A stretch of 20,014 nt of DNA. It comes from JBMYTN01 sp049604415 (GTDB lineage Bacteria; Pseudomonadota; Alphaproteobacteria; Rhodospirillales; Rhodospirillaceae). Position 1 is the first letter of the stretch; every line of letters begins with the position of its first letter. The notes below the pieces were generated by a model. It saw nothing but the letters and a program-made list of their open reading frames with translations. It searched no databases and had not been told where the DNA came from. The DNA lies in NCBI GenBank assembly GCA_049604415.1, contig JBMYTN010000063.1, forward strand, positions 1-20,014, read 5' to 3'. A program made the translations under genes and the position numbers. Positions 8,192-15,995 of this stretch are shown piece by piece.

Positions 8192-8208
8192 GTGGGTGAA
8201 GACCAAAC

Positions 8209-9717
8209 CTAAATGAAATTGTTCAGGCTCAACTGGGTGATCCGGGCGAAGGCCTGATAGGAGACCTCCAGCGCTTGGGCGTCGTCCTGCAGCCGAACCA
8301 CGGCTTCTGTGATATCCGCATCCTCGATCTCACCGGCCCGGGTGCGCAGGAAGCTGGAATAATCCTGCCCATCGGTGATCGCCCGGTTCAGAGTGACCTG
8401 ATTATAGCCGATGGTTTCCGCAAGGCTTTCCAGATCGCTGGACAATTCGGCGCTGTTGCTGTTGTGGTCCAAGGCGTCATTGAGCAAATCCAACGCTTCC
8501 TGGATCCGCTGGGTGTTGTTGGCCAGATCACCCTGGGCAATGATGCCCATGCCCCGGATCGCCTTTTCAAAGGCCGGGTCCTTGGCTGTAATGCCCAACT
8601 CAATGCTGCGGTTGTCATCGACGCGATGCTGATAGATCAACCCATCGCCCTGGTAATAGCTTTGCGGCTCGATGGTCACATCGGCGACGCCGGCCGCCGT
8701 CAGATTGGGGGCCGGAGAGACGGTCAGGGTGTTGCCGTCCAAGGCAATGTCGGTGACCGTATAGGTCTGGTTGTTGGCCCCGGCCCCGGTGACCTCGATG
8801 GGGCCCAAGGGGAAGTTCAACTCCGAAACCGTCCAGTTGCCGGTGATGGTTTCATCGGTGGTCAAGGTTGGGTCGTCATTTAAGGTGATGGTCCGGCCAT
8901 CAGTGGAGACGGCGGTGATGGTGTAATAGCCCTCATTGGCCGCAGCCATGCCGGTGCCGCCAATGCGGATCTGGGAGCCGACCGTATAATTGTCAAAGGT
9001 GCTGGCGTTTACGGCGGTCAAGGTATTTGACGTGGTGTCCACGGTCAGGTTGCCGCCAGCGGCCTGGGTCTGCGTCCGGGCAATAAAGGCCCCGCCGGAC
9101 GAGGTGTCCGTGATCGTCCCCCCGGTGGCGAAATCCAGCGTATCGGTGATCCGGGTCGCTTCCAAGGCGGTGTCCCGGGATTGCGGCCAGCGCACATTGG
9201 TGCCGTCATACACCGCCTGCAGCTCGGTCAGGCTGGAATAGCCGAAATTCACTGGTACCGTATCGGTCTTGCCGCCGGAAAACAGGAAGCTGTCGTCATA
9301 TTCGGTGTTGAGGAAATATTCCATGTCCTTCAGGGCGGCGAAGGCCCGGGCCTGGATGTCATCGATCTTGTCCTGCTCCTCATCGGTCAGCGGCACGCTC
9401 GGGGTGCCGATTTCCAGATTGAGCAGTTCCGACCGGAATTCCGCGACCCGATCATCGACGGAATCGACAATGGTGCCCATGGTCTGCTGCTTGGTCAGTG
9501 CGATCTGATTGAGCGAAATGAAGCGGTCGACCCGGTCCGCATCATTTTCCAAATTGAGCAGCCGGAAGGATTGCGAGGCAATGCCGGAATAGGTCTGCGA
9601 GACCTTCTCGGTGTTGACCTGGGTTTGGGTCTCGTTAAGCCGGGTCTGGATGTCGAGCATCTGGCTGACCAGGACCGAGCGTTGGGCGTAGGTGCCGACC
9701 CGTGAGATATCAACCAT
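8209..9717 (-). CDS. flgL: FlgL, hook-filament junction protein 3
   Basis: A protein of 502 residues with flagellin-like ends. The N-terminal coiled coil begins VDISRVGTYAQRSVLVSQM and the C-terminal helix ends QAFARITQLSLNNFI, the parts that pack into the axial core. FlgL joins the hook via FlgK to the filament and is exported by the flagellar secretion system. FlgL is usually about 300-320 residues; the excess is a central insertion (about 195-365) rich in Ser, Thr and Gly. Inside it are two similar beta-rich modules around GYYTITAVSTDGRTITL (about residue 262) and TYTVTDIALDGNTLTV (about 317). The start is set by AAGGAG seven bases upstream, and flgK ends 15 bp before it. Confidence 0.9.
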   Translation of the reverse strand: MVDISRVGTYAQRSVLVSQMLDIQTRLNETQTQVNTEKVSQTYSGIASQSFRLLNLENDADRVDRFISLNQIALTKQQTMGTIVDSVDDRVAEFRSELLNLEIGTPSVPLTDEEQDKIDDIQARAFAALKDMEYFLNTEYDDSFLFSGGKTDTVPVNFGYSSLTELQAVYDGTNVRWPQSRDTALEATRITDTLDFATGGTITDTSSGGAFIARTQTQAAGGNLTVDTTSNTLTAVNASTFDNYTVGSQIRIGGTGMAAANEGYYTITAVSTDGRTITLNDDPTLTTDETITGNWTVSELNFPLGPIEVTGAGANNQTYTVTDIALDGNTLTVSPAPNLTAAGVADVTIEPQSYYQGDGLIYQHRVDDNRSIELGITAKDPAFEKAIRGMGIIAQGDLANNTQRIQEALDLLNDALDHNSNSAELSSDLESLAETIGYNQVTLNRAITDGQDYSSFLRTRAGEIEDADITEAVVRLQDDAQALEVSYQAFARITQLSLNNFI

Positions 9718-9732
9718 GGCAGCACTCCTTCA

Positions 9733-11967
9733 TCAATCGACGATGCTGTTCAGCACGTCGAGCATTTCGGCAGCGGTGGAAATCACCCGGGCCGCAGCCT
9801 GATAGGCTTGCTCGTAGATCAGCAACTGGGCGAGTTCTTCGTCCATATTGACCGCGCTGATCTCCGCTGTCTTCAGGGTCAAGGTATTGGCCACCTGGGC
9901 CTGGTAGTCGAGATTGACTTCCACATTGCTGGCCAGGCTGGACTGCCGGGAGACCACCAAAGCGGCATAATCGGCCAAGGTCTGGGCCCCGGTCGACAGG
10001 CCGCCCGCACCGGAAAAGCTTTGCGTGGTCTGCATGACCGCAGCCATTTCATTGGCCACAGTGTTGTCCCCGGCGCTTAAGAAATATTCCGCTGAGTCCG
10101 AGTTGTACAGCATGGCCCCGCGCGAGATCTTGCTGTCGTCATCCACCAGCTCCTGCTTGACCGCAATGGAGTTGGCGACCCCGGCATTGGATTTTGCTAG
10201 GCCCAGTTCGGTGGTCAGCGTGGTGCCGCCCTGTTGGGTCACGGTCATGGTGTTGCCAGCCACATTTTTCAGTCGCAGCCGATAGCCATCGCCATCGGGC
10301 ACCACTTCCGCCTCCACCGAGCCGTTCAGGCTGGTGGAGTTGTTGACGGCATTGGCGATGTCACTCAAGGTCCAGCTCGATTGGATGGTGACCGAGCCCA
10401 TGCCGCCGGTACCGCCGGTGTTCTGCGGATTGGCGGTGTCGTAAAACTGCAGCACGCCATTGATGTTCGGGGTGTAGTTCGCCGCCTTCACGCCGCTGTC
10501 CCAGATCCAATCGGCGCGGTCATTTTCGTATAAGTCGTTCAGGCCAAAGAAATTGGAAAAGCCGGAGACGGTTTCATCATTGGTGCCATCATTGTTGGAA
10601 TCAAAGCCAATGGTGACATCGGACCGCGTCGCCCCAGCGGTCGAGGAGGTCTGATCCCGGAAGGCCAAGGACGCATTGTTGTCGTTCAGATTGATGGTCA
10701 TCCGGTTATTGCTGTCGAAGGCCACCGTGGCTGTGGTCAGCCCCGGCCCGCCATTGGCGGTATCGCGCAGCCAGTCCTGCATGCTGTCGCGGACCTCTTC
10801 AATGGTCCAAGGACCACCGGACGCCTGGGCACCGGTGCCGAAGCTGGCACTGGTCATGATGGTGTTCAACGTGGTCTGGGCGGTCTGATTGCCATCGGTG
10901 TCAAAGGTCGCAAACACCGTATCCCCATTGGTCAGGGTCATGGACTGGGTGTCGACCGTGGTGCCGGTGCTGGGAATAAAGTTCCGCGTGCCCTGATAGG
11001 AATTGGCTACGGTGGGGTGGCTGGTGCCTCGGTTGTGGACCAGGTTCAAAGTGCTTTTTAAACCAGCGGCCAGTTCATCGGCCTGGGCCTGGGCGTTGGG
11101 CAGAATGGAATCCCGCATATCGATCAAGGCCTTCAAGGTGCCTTCACCAATTTCACTGGTGATATCCGTCGAGCCTACATTGATCGCCTGAATGTCCGAC
11201 CCGGCCTTGGTCTCCCACGGGCTGATCGAGGACAAAGAGGTGTGCGACAGGGTCTGGGGCTCGGTATCGAGCAGGGTGGTGCCTTTCTTGGTGTAGATCA
11301 CCAAGGCCCCGCCATCCCGATTGAAGGTGGTGACGTCGATCAGCTCCTGCAGGCCCTGCAGCTCCAGATCACGCTTGTCCTGCAGATTGGTGGCATCCTG
11401 GCTGGTGGCCAGCGCCAGGGTGATCTGTTCGTTTAGATTGTCGATATTGACCAGATGCTCGTTGATCTGGGCAATGGACGTGGAAATGGCCCCATCCGCC
11501 GTTTGCCGCAGGTCCTGCAGACCCCGGCCAATATCGTTCAGATCCTCGACCACCGAGGTTGCCACATTGATGGTCTGCAGCTGTTCAGTGCCCCGGTCCG
11601 GCTCCAGGGCCAGGGTCTCCAATTGCTGCGACAGCTCGTTGACCCGGTGCGAGATCGAGGTGTTGTTGCCGGGCGTGCCGAAGAAGTCCTGAACCCGCTG
11701 GTAATAGTCGTCCAGCGTGTTCAGCTCGGCCAGTTTGGCCAGCTCTTCGCGCAGATCCTCGTTCAGATTTTCATCGACCGTGCGCTGGATCCCGGCGGTT
11801 TGAACGCCGGAACCCTCGCCGGTCAGGACCACGGATTCCTGAACGAAGGTTTTGCGGGTATAGCCCTCGGTGTTGACGTTCGCCAAATTGTGCGAAACGA
11901 CATCCAACCCCTTTTGGGAGGTCTGCAAGCCGCTGATGGCGGCAGAGAGGGCAAGGTTCAGGGACAT
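9733..11967 (-). CDS. flgK: FlgK, hook-associated protein 1
   Basis: A protein of 744 residues. The N-terminus MSLNLALSAAISGLQTSQ and the SHNLANVNTEGYTRK motif are typical of flagellar rod/hook-family proteins, and the C-terminus has the matching NMDEELAQLLIYEQAYQA motif. FlgK forms the first junction ring on the hook before FlgL and the filament assemble. It is longer than many homologues (about 550 residues); the extra part is a Thr/Asn/Gly-rich surface region, roughly residues 320-600. AAGGA lies eight bases before the ATG. The gap after the upstream flgN-like gene is 35 bp and holds a small hairpin, GCGCT-GTC-AGCGC (11987-11999). Same operon as flgL. Confidence 0.95.
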   Translation of the reverse strand: MSLNLALSAAISGLQTSQKGLDVVSHNLANVNTEGYTRKTFVQESVVLTGEGSGVQTAGIQRTVDENLNEDLREELAKLAELNTLDDYYQRVQDFFGTPGNNTSISHRVNELSQQLETLALEPDRGTEQLQTINVATSVVEDLNDIGRGLQDLRQTADGAISTSIAQINEHLVNIDNLNEQITLALATSQDATNLQDKRDLELQGLQELIDVTTFNRDGGALVIYTKKGTTLLDTEPQTLSHTSLSSISPWETKAGSDIQAINVGSTDITSEIGEGTLKALIDMRDSILPNAQAQADELAAGLKSTLNLVHNRGTSHPTVANSYQGTRNFIPSTGTTVDTQSMTLTNGDTVFATFDTDGNQTAQTTLNTIMTSASFGTGAQASGGPWTIEEVRDSMQDWLRDTANGGPGLTTATVAFDSNNRMTINLNDNNASLAFRDQTSSTAGATRSDVTIGFDSNNDGTNDETVSGFSNFFGLNDLYENDRADWIWDSGVKAANYTPNINGVLQFYDTANPQNTGGTGGMGSVTIQSSWTLSDIANAVNNSTSLNGSVEAEVVPDGDGYRLRLKNVAGNTMTVTQQGGTTLTTELGLAKSNAGVANSIAVKQELVDDDSKISRGAMLYNSDSAEYFLSAGDNTVANEMAAVMQTTQSFSGAGGLSTGAQTLADYAALVVSRQSSLASNVEVNLDYQAQVANTLTLKTAEISAVNMDEELAQLLIYEQAYQAAARVISTAAEMLDVLNSIVD

Positions 11968-12002
11968 GACGGCAGTCCTTGGCGATGCGCTGTCAGCGCG
12001 CT

Positions 12003-12992
12003 CTAAAGGGTCTTGTTGTAGGCCACGGCCAGCTTATGGGCCTGGGTCGGATCGCCTTCTAAGGTTCCCCGCCCGCCGTAGCTGGTCGAAGCTTTGGTCT
12101 GGCGCTCTTTCACCGCCTCGACCACCGCCTCGACCATTTTGGTGTGGCTGTTGATGTTGGCCTTCAGCAGGCGACCATTCTCATTGGCAATGGCTTCCAT
12201 GGTTTCGGCAGCCTTGCGCATGACCTTGCGCTGCGGTTCCGGCAAACGCAGGACCAAACCCGGATTGGCTTTCACCGCCATCATCTGGTCATGGTAATAG
12301 CGGGTCAGCTGCTTCTTGGTCGGGGCCAGGGCGCTGATGGCATTCAGATCATGGCTGACCAAGGCGTCATTTTCTTTGCGCAGCATGTCCGACAGCTCAG
12401 CCGTGGCACGCAGCACCGCATTGACCTTCGGATCGGCCTCGCCCGGGAGCACGCGCGGGATCGCTTCCAGCTTGGTGGTTGTGGCTTGGCTGCGCGGTTT
12501 CGGCTCTGGACGCGCAGCCCGTTTGCGCGGGGCCGGTTCGCTGGCGGCAACGGCGCCAACCGGTGCGACCGGCGCGACCGGTCCGCGACCGGCCAGGGGT
12601 CCGGAGGCGGCAACCGGGGCGGTTGAGGTCGCCGGGGCGGCAGCCGTTCCGGCGCTGGCCGGGGAGGCTGCGCTGGGCACCGAGACCGGCGTTGCGGCGC
12701 CAACACCGGCACCAATCCCCGGGCGCACCCCACCGATGGGCGAGCGGCGACCGGCCAGCGGCGAAGCGGCACGACCGCCCGGCCCGGCCGGGGCCGCGAT
12801 GGGGGAGGCCGGTGCCATTTTTGGCGCCGAGGGGGCGGCGGCTGGCGCTGCCGCTGTGGAGGCAGCAGTGCTGGCGGGACCCGCAGCAGAGGGTCCACCA
12901 GTGGCAGGGCCACCAGTGGCGGGGCCTTTGCCACCTGGGGCGGGGCGGGCGAAGGGGGAGGCGCGGCGCTGGCCGACGGATTGGATGCTCAT
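12003..12992 (-). CDS. FlgN-like export chaperone with long Pro/Ala/Gly-rich N-terminal extension
   Basis: A protein of 329 residues in two parts. Residues 1 to about 172 are low-complexity Pro, Ala, Gly and Ser, with short repeats such as GPATGGPATGGP and a basic stretch APRKRAARPEPKPR near the end. From about 187 a helical domain with ELSDMLRKENDALVSHDLNAI resembles FlgN, the chaperone that delivers FlgK and FlgL to the export apparatus; it ends with AVAYNKTL. FlgN proteins are normally about 140-170 residues, matching only the C-terminal part. The start is strongly supported: AGGAGG lies six bases before the ATG at 12992, so the extension belongs to the gene. Its place directly before flgK fits the FlgN role. 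The extension's function is unknown; it is predicted to be disordered. Confidence 0.75.
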   Translation of the reverse strand: MSIQSVGQRRASPFARPAPGGKGPATGGPATGGPSAAGPASTAASTAAAPAAAPSAPKMAPASPIAAPAGPGGRAASPLAGRRSPIGGVRPGIGAGVGAATPVSVPSAASPASAGTAAAPATSTAPVAASGPLAGRGPVAPVAPVGAVAASEPAPRKRAARPEPKPRSQATTTKLEAIPRVLPGEADPKVNAVLRATAELSDMLRKENDALVSHDLNAISALAPTKKQLTRYYHDQMMAVKANPGLVLRLPEPQRKVMRKAAETMEAIANENGRLLKANINSHTKMVEAVVEAVKERQTKASTSYGGRGTLEGDPTQAHKLAVAYNKTL

Positions 12993-12993
12993 C

Positions 12994-13347
12994 TTAGGCC
13001 TCCTGGGTTTGCAGCATGGCGGACATCACCTGATCGGCAATGCCAAGGCCGCCGGATTTGGTGATCATCTTGCCGTATTCATCGACCATCAAAGACCGCC
13101 AGGTCTTTTCCGCATGGCCACCGCCAAACGGGGCCTCGGACTTCAGATTGGCGAACATCGGTTGCAGCATTTGCCCGATCACCATGGCTTCGAAGTCTTG
13201 GGCGGTCTGGCGGGCTTCCTCCACGGACATGGTTTTCGACCCGTCCAGGGCCATCAGTGCCCCAGCCTGTTGGCTGCGGGTGGCAGCCCGGCCCGATGCC
13301 AGGGCTTCGGACATCAGGCTCTCGGTGTTCAAACCAAAGCTGTCCAT
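12994..13347 (-). CDS. flgJ: FlgJ-type rod-binding protein without muramidase domain
   Basis: A protein of 117 residues consisting only of the rod-binding domain. It has AQDFEAMVIGQMLQPMF (about residues 49-65) and a C-terminal GGLGIADQV motif shared with the N-terminal half of enterobacterial FlgJ. That half helps assemble the rod in the periplasm; the peptidoglycan-cleaving half of the larger FlgJ is absent, as is common in alphaproteobacteria. The ATG at 13347 was chosen over a GTG at 13350 because GAGG sits seven bases before the ATG. The start overlaps the flgI stop (TGATG), so the two are translationally coupled. The stop lies just before the flgN-like start. Confidence 0.88.
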   Translation of the reverse strand: MDSFGLNTESLMSEALASGRAATRSQQAGALMALDGSKTMSVEEARQTAQDFEAMVIGQMLQPMFANLKSEAPFGGGHAEKTWRSLMVDEYGKMITKSGGLGIADQVMSAMLQTQEA

Positions 13348-14513
13348 CACATCACCTCGATATCGGCTTGCATCGCCCCTGCGGCCTTAATGGCTTGCAG
13401 GATGCTGATCATGTCGCGCGGGCCAATGCCCAGGGCGTTCAGGCTATCCACCAGGTCTTGCAGGCTGACCCCGGAATCGACGACGGAGAGTTTGTTGTCA
13501 GCCTCCTGATCCACCTCGATGGTGGTTCGGGGCACGACGGTGGTTTCGCCGTTCTGCGAGAATGGATTGGGCTGCGAGACAATCGGGTTCTCGGTGACCC
13601 GGATGGTCAAATTGCCTTGGGCGATGGCGACCGTGGAGATTTTCACATTCTCGCCAATGACAATGGTGCCCGTGCTTTCATCGATCACCACCCGGGCGAC
13701 CTGATCGGGCTCGACCCGCAATTGCTCAATATCGGTCAGCAGGCCGACCACATTGCCTTCATAGCCATTGCCAACCCGCAGCAGCACCGTGGCCGGATCC
13801 AGGACCGAGGACATTTCAATGCCCAAAAAGGCGTTGATGGCATCGGAGACCCGGCGTGCCGTGGTGAAATCCGGATTGCGCAGGCCAACCTTGACCGTTT
13901 CCATGGCCGCCAGATCAAACGGGATTTCCCGCTCGACCACCGCCCCATTGGGGATCCGACCGCTGGTGGGCACGCCCCGGGTCACCGTGGCACCATCGCC
14001 TTGGGCGGAGAAGCCGCCGACCTGAACCGGTCCCTGGGCGACGGCATAGACCTCGCCATCCGCACCGATCAGCGGGGTCACCAGCAAATAGCCGCCGAGC
14101 AAGCTTTCCGACGTGCCCAGCGCGCTGATGGTGGTGTCAATCTGGGTGCCTTGCCGGGTGAAGGGCGGCAGCACGGCGGTGACCATGACGGCGGCAACAT
14201 TTTCCGGGCTCAAATTGCCATCCCGGCTGTTGACGCCAAGCCGTTCGAGCATCCCGATCAAGCTCTCTTGGGTAAAGCTGACGGAATCCAAATCATCGCC
14301 GGTGCCGTTGAGCCCGACCACCAGGCCATAGCCCACCAGCATGTTTTCCCGAACGCCTTCAAAATCGGCGATGTCCTTGATCCGGGAGGCGGCATGGGCC
14401 TCGGAGGCCATGGGCAGCGCCACGGCCAAGGCCACAAATCCCCAGACCATCACGCTCAACAGCGCAATCATTCGGGCTTTGAAGGGCACAATCGGTGTCA
14501 TCTGCGGTTTCAT
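13347..14513 (-). CDS. flgI: FlgI, flagellar P-ring protein
   Basis: A protein of 388 residues that forms the P-ring around the rod in the peptidoglycan layer. A signal peptide is visible: basic N-terminus (KAR at 12-14), hydrophobic stretch about 16-33, and a likely cleavage after AHA (39-41). The mature part begins SRIKDIADFEGVRENMLVGYGLVVGLNGTGD, the classic FlgI start, and the protein ends GIGPRDMISILQAIKAAGAMQADIEVM. Length fits the family. The ATG at 14513 was chosen because it gives a normal signal peptide; the open frame extends to 14630 but without recognisable sequence. This gene heads the - strand operon behind a good sigma-54 promoter and is divergent from fliX. Confidence 0.95.
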   Translation of the reverse strand: MKPQMTPIVPFKARMIALLSVMVWGFVALAVALPMASEAHAASRIKDIADFEGVRENMLVGYGLVVGLNGTGDDLDSVSFTQESLIGMLERLGVNSRDGNLSPENVAAVMVTAVLPPFTRQGTQIDTTISALGTSESLLGGYLLVTPLIGADGEVYAVAQGPVQVGGFSAQGDGATVTRGVPTSGRIPNGAVVEREIPFDLAAMETVKVGLRNPDFTTARRVSDAINAFLGIEMSSVLDPATVLLRVGNGYEGNVVGLLTDIEQLRVEPDQVARVVIDESTGTIVIGENVKISTVAIAQGNLTIRVTENPIVSQPNPFSQNGETTVVPRTTIEVDQEADNKLSVVDSGVSLQDLVDSLNALGIGPRDMISILQAIKAAGAMQADIEVM

Positions 14514-14604
14514 CAGTTCGATCCATCTTTGCCGAAAAGACCATTGTCCTTTGGGGCGCCGCTCTTTGAACGGATTGGCGGACGGAGGTCCGCGTGCCTG
14601 TCTA

Positions 14605-14621
14605 TGCGAAGGCTGTGCCAA
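14605..14621 (-). promoter_or_regulatory. Sigma-54 promoter for the flgI operon
   Basis: Read on the - strand the sequence is TTGGCACAGCCTTCGCA. It matches the sigma-54 consensus TGGCAC-N5-TTGCW at all -24 positions, and the -12 element differs only in its second base, with GG and GC ten bases apart. Transcription would start near 14594, about 80 nt before flgI. Late flagellar operons in Caulobacter, including flgI, are sigma-54 dependent, which supports the call. Confidence 0.75.
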
Positions 14622-14722
14622 GTTTGCCAATTCTCTAAATTGTTGATTTTCCAGGGATGTGAGGGCGATGACCGGGGCGCCTGACCGCGATCACTAGGAA
14701 AATTCAGGCCCCAGCGGTGGCA

Positions 14723-14743
14723 ACCCGGCAGCTTCTGCCGGGT
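14723..14743. promoter_or_regulatory. Perfect 9-bp palindrome between flgI and fliX, candidate FlbD-type enhancer site
   Basis: ACCCGGCAG-CTT-CTGCCGGGT is a perfect inverted repeat, about 100 bp upstream of the flgI sigma-54 promoter. That is the usual distance of ftr enhancer elements bound by the activator FlbD in Caulobacter, whose core contains CGGC..GC.G. The role is inferred from sequence type and spacing. The element could instead form an RNA hairpin in a fliX leader. Confidence 0.45.
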
Positions 14744-14810
14744 GACAGGGGGGCGAAATCGCGGTATTGATGAAAGATCGGATGCCCCAAAGTCGTATGG
14801 AAACACACGC

Positions 14811-15263
14811 ATGAAGGTCGAAGGAGTCGGCCCGGGCGGCGCACCGTCCACCCGCAAGACCGAGAAAAAGAGCCAAACCAGCGCGGCCTTTGGCACGCAG
14901 CTGCGCCGCAGCATGGCCGAGGGCGAAGACGGCAAGACCGCAGGGGTGGAATTGACCCAGGCCGCCGCGCCCATGGATGGCCTGCTGGCCCTGCAAGAGG
15001 TCGACGCGGTGGATGGGGTCGGCACCGCCACCGACCAAGAGCAGCGCCGCCGCCAGGCCCAGCGCGGCGAGCAATTGCTCGATGCCCTGGAAGAGGTGCG
15101 GATCGGTCTGATTGATGGCGCGGTCCCCAAAGCCCAACTGGTGGATTTGGCGCGCATGGTGCGCACCAAGCGCGAGGCCGGAGCCGACCGGCAGATCGCC
15201 GCCATTCTCGATGAGATCGAGCTGCGAGCCGAGGTTGAGCTGGCCAAACTGACCCGGCGCTAA
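14811..15263 (+). CDS. fliX: FliX, flagellar assembly regulator
   Basis: A protein of 150 residues. It begins MKVEGVGPGGAP, has the PMDGLLALQEVD motif (about residues 55-66), and ends with an amphipathic helical region LLDALEEVRIGLIDG...LDEIELRAEVELAKL typical of FliX. In Caulobacter, FliX binds the sigma-54 activator FlbD and makes its activity depend on early flagellar assembly. The divergent position relative to flgI is the same as in Caulobacter. The ATG at 14811 is chosen by family match; only a weak GGAAA precedes it, and the open frame upstream to 14742 is not FliX-like. A terminator overlaps the stop codon, so fliX is likely a single-gene unit. Confidence 0.9.
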   Translation: MKVEGVGPGGAPSTRKTEKKSQTSAAFGTQLRRSMAEGEDGKTAGVELTQAAAPMDGLLALQEVDAVDGVGTATDQEQRRRQAQRGEQLLDALEEVRIGLIDGAVPKAQLVDLARMVRTKREAGADRQIAAILDEIELRAEVELAKLTRR

Positions 15264-15290
15264 GGCTTTTTCAGCGCTGGTTGTATTTTT
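15254..15290 (+). terminator. Candidate Rho-independent terminator of fliX
   Basis: The stem CCGGCGCT (15254-15261) pairs with AGCGCTGG (15273-15280), including one G-U pair, across an 11-base loop that contains the fliX stop. It is followed by TTGTATTTTT (15281-15290). The long loop is less usual, but the T-rich tail fits. Confidence 0.6.
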
Positions 15291-15343
15291 CCAAATTATT
15301 TCAACGCACTGAAAAACACCCTATGGAAAGTGGGGTAGAAGGC

Positions 15344-15372
15344 TTGCGATGGGCTGGGGCTAGCCCTATAGT
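15344..15372 (+). promoter_or_regulatory. Candidate sigma-70 promoter of dksA
   Basis: TTGCGA (15344-15349) and TATAGT (15367-15372) are separated by exactly 17 bp. Transcription would begin near 15379 and give a leader of about 200 nt before dksA. It lies downstream of the fliX terminator, so dksA would be expressed independently of the flagellar genes. Confidence 0.6.
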
Positions 15373-15378
15373 CCGCGC

Positions 15379-15578
15379 GGAAATTTGAGCCGTAGAAGCT
15401 CGTTGGGATGTGCCATCCGGCCCGATTGGTCCCTGTGTTTGGGGGTTGGGTCATCTTGGGTGCTCTGATGCGGATGGCATCCCGGGTTAGAACAGAGACG
15501 GTATGGAACCATCCGGGTCCCCAGCGTTGGGGATGGTCCAGCGGATGGGTCTGGTTTTAGAGAAGGTGGGACGACGGA
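15379..15578 (+). other. Long structured 5' leader of dksA
   Basis: No gene is seen. The leader repeats the motif GGATG and its complement CATCC: GGGATG-TG-CCATCCGG (15405-15420), GGATGGCATCC (15472-15482), CCATCC (15509-15514) pairing with GGATGG (15531-15536), and GCGGATGGG (15541-15549). The third pair encloses CCCC-AGCGTT-GGGG. Several of these can pair with each other, so alternative folds are possible. It matches no riboswitch class I recognise. Confidence 0.5.
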
Positions 15579-15995
15579 ATGGCCGTAACTTTGCCTCCCG
15601 ACTACAGGCCGTCGGATGACGAAGAGTTCATGTGCGACCTGCACAAGGAATACTTCCGGCAGAAATTGCTGCAGTGGAAGGCGGAGCTGTTGCGGGAGGC
15701 CGAGGAAACCCTGGAACATCTTCAGGATGGCGGTCTGCAAGAACCTGACATCGCCGATCGGGCCTCGGCGGAGGTCGACCGGGCCTTGGAACTGCGGACC
15801 CGGGACCGGGCCCGCAAGCTGATCAATAAGATCGACGCGGCGCTGGGTCGGATCGAAGAAGACAATTACGGTTTTTGTGAAGAAACCGGCGAGCCCATAG
15901 GCCTGCGCCGCCTCGAAGCCCGGCCGATTGCGACCATGAGCGTCGAAGCCCAGGAACGCCACGAGCGCATGGAACGCACCCACCGCCAAGACTAA
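15579..15995 (+). CDS. dksA: DksA, RNA polymerase-binding transcription factor lacking the full zinc finger
   Basis: A protein of 138 residues. A coiled coil (about 24-95) carries the tip motif DIADRA with Asp57, Asp60 and Ala62 matching the D-x-x-D-x-A that reaches into the RNA polymerase secondary channel. The C-terminal part IGLRRLEARP is also conserved. With ppGpp, DksA adjusts rRNA, amino-acid and flagellar gene transcription. Of the four zinc-binding cysteines of E. coli DksA only the first remains (Cys100); the others are Thr103, Ser121 and Ala124, so zinc binding in the usual way is unlikely. Such variants occur in other bacteria, for example Pseudomonas DksA2. The start is set by family length; GGTGG lies nine bases upstream. 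The stop abuts the composite repeat. Confidence 0.93.
   Translation: MAVTLPPDYRPSDDEEFMCDLHKEYFRQKLLQWKAELLREAEETLEHLQDGGLQEPDIADRASAEVDRALELRTRDRARKLINKIDAALGRIEEDNYGFCEETGEPIGLRRLEARPIATMSVEAQERHERMERTHRQD

Noticed and set aside
12316..13509. Open frame of 397 codons opposite the flgN-like gene
   Set aside because: It is the complement of the Pro/Ala-rich tract and has no start signal; the other strand has strong ribosome binding sites and operon context.
13257..14684. Open frame of 475 codons opposite flgI and flgJ
   Set aside because: Low-complexity His/Gly/Asp-rich translation lying opposite an unmistakable FlgI; a shadow frame.
14718..14732. Sigma-54-like element TGGCAACCCGGCAGC directed towards fliX
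   Set aside because: The GG-N10-GC spacing is right, but the -12 part is CAGC and most of it belongs to the palindrome; probably coincidental.
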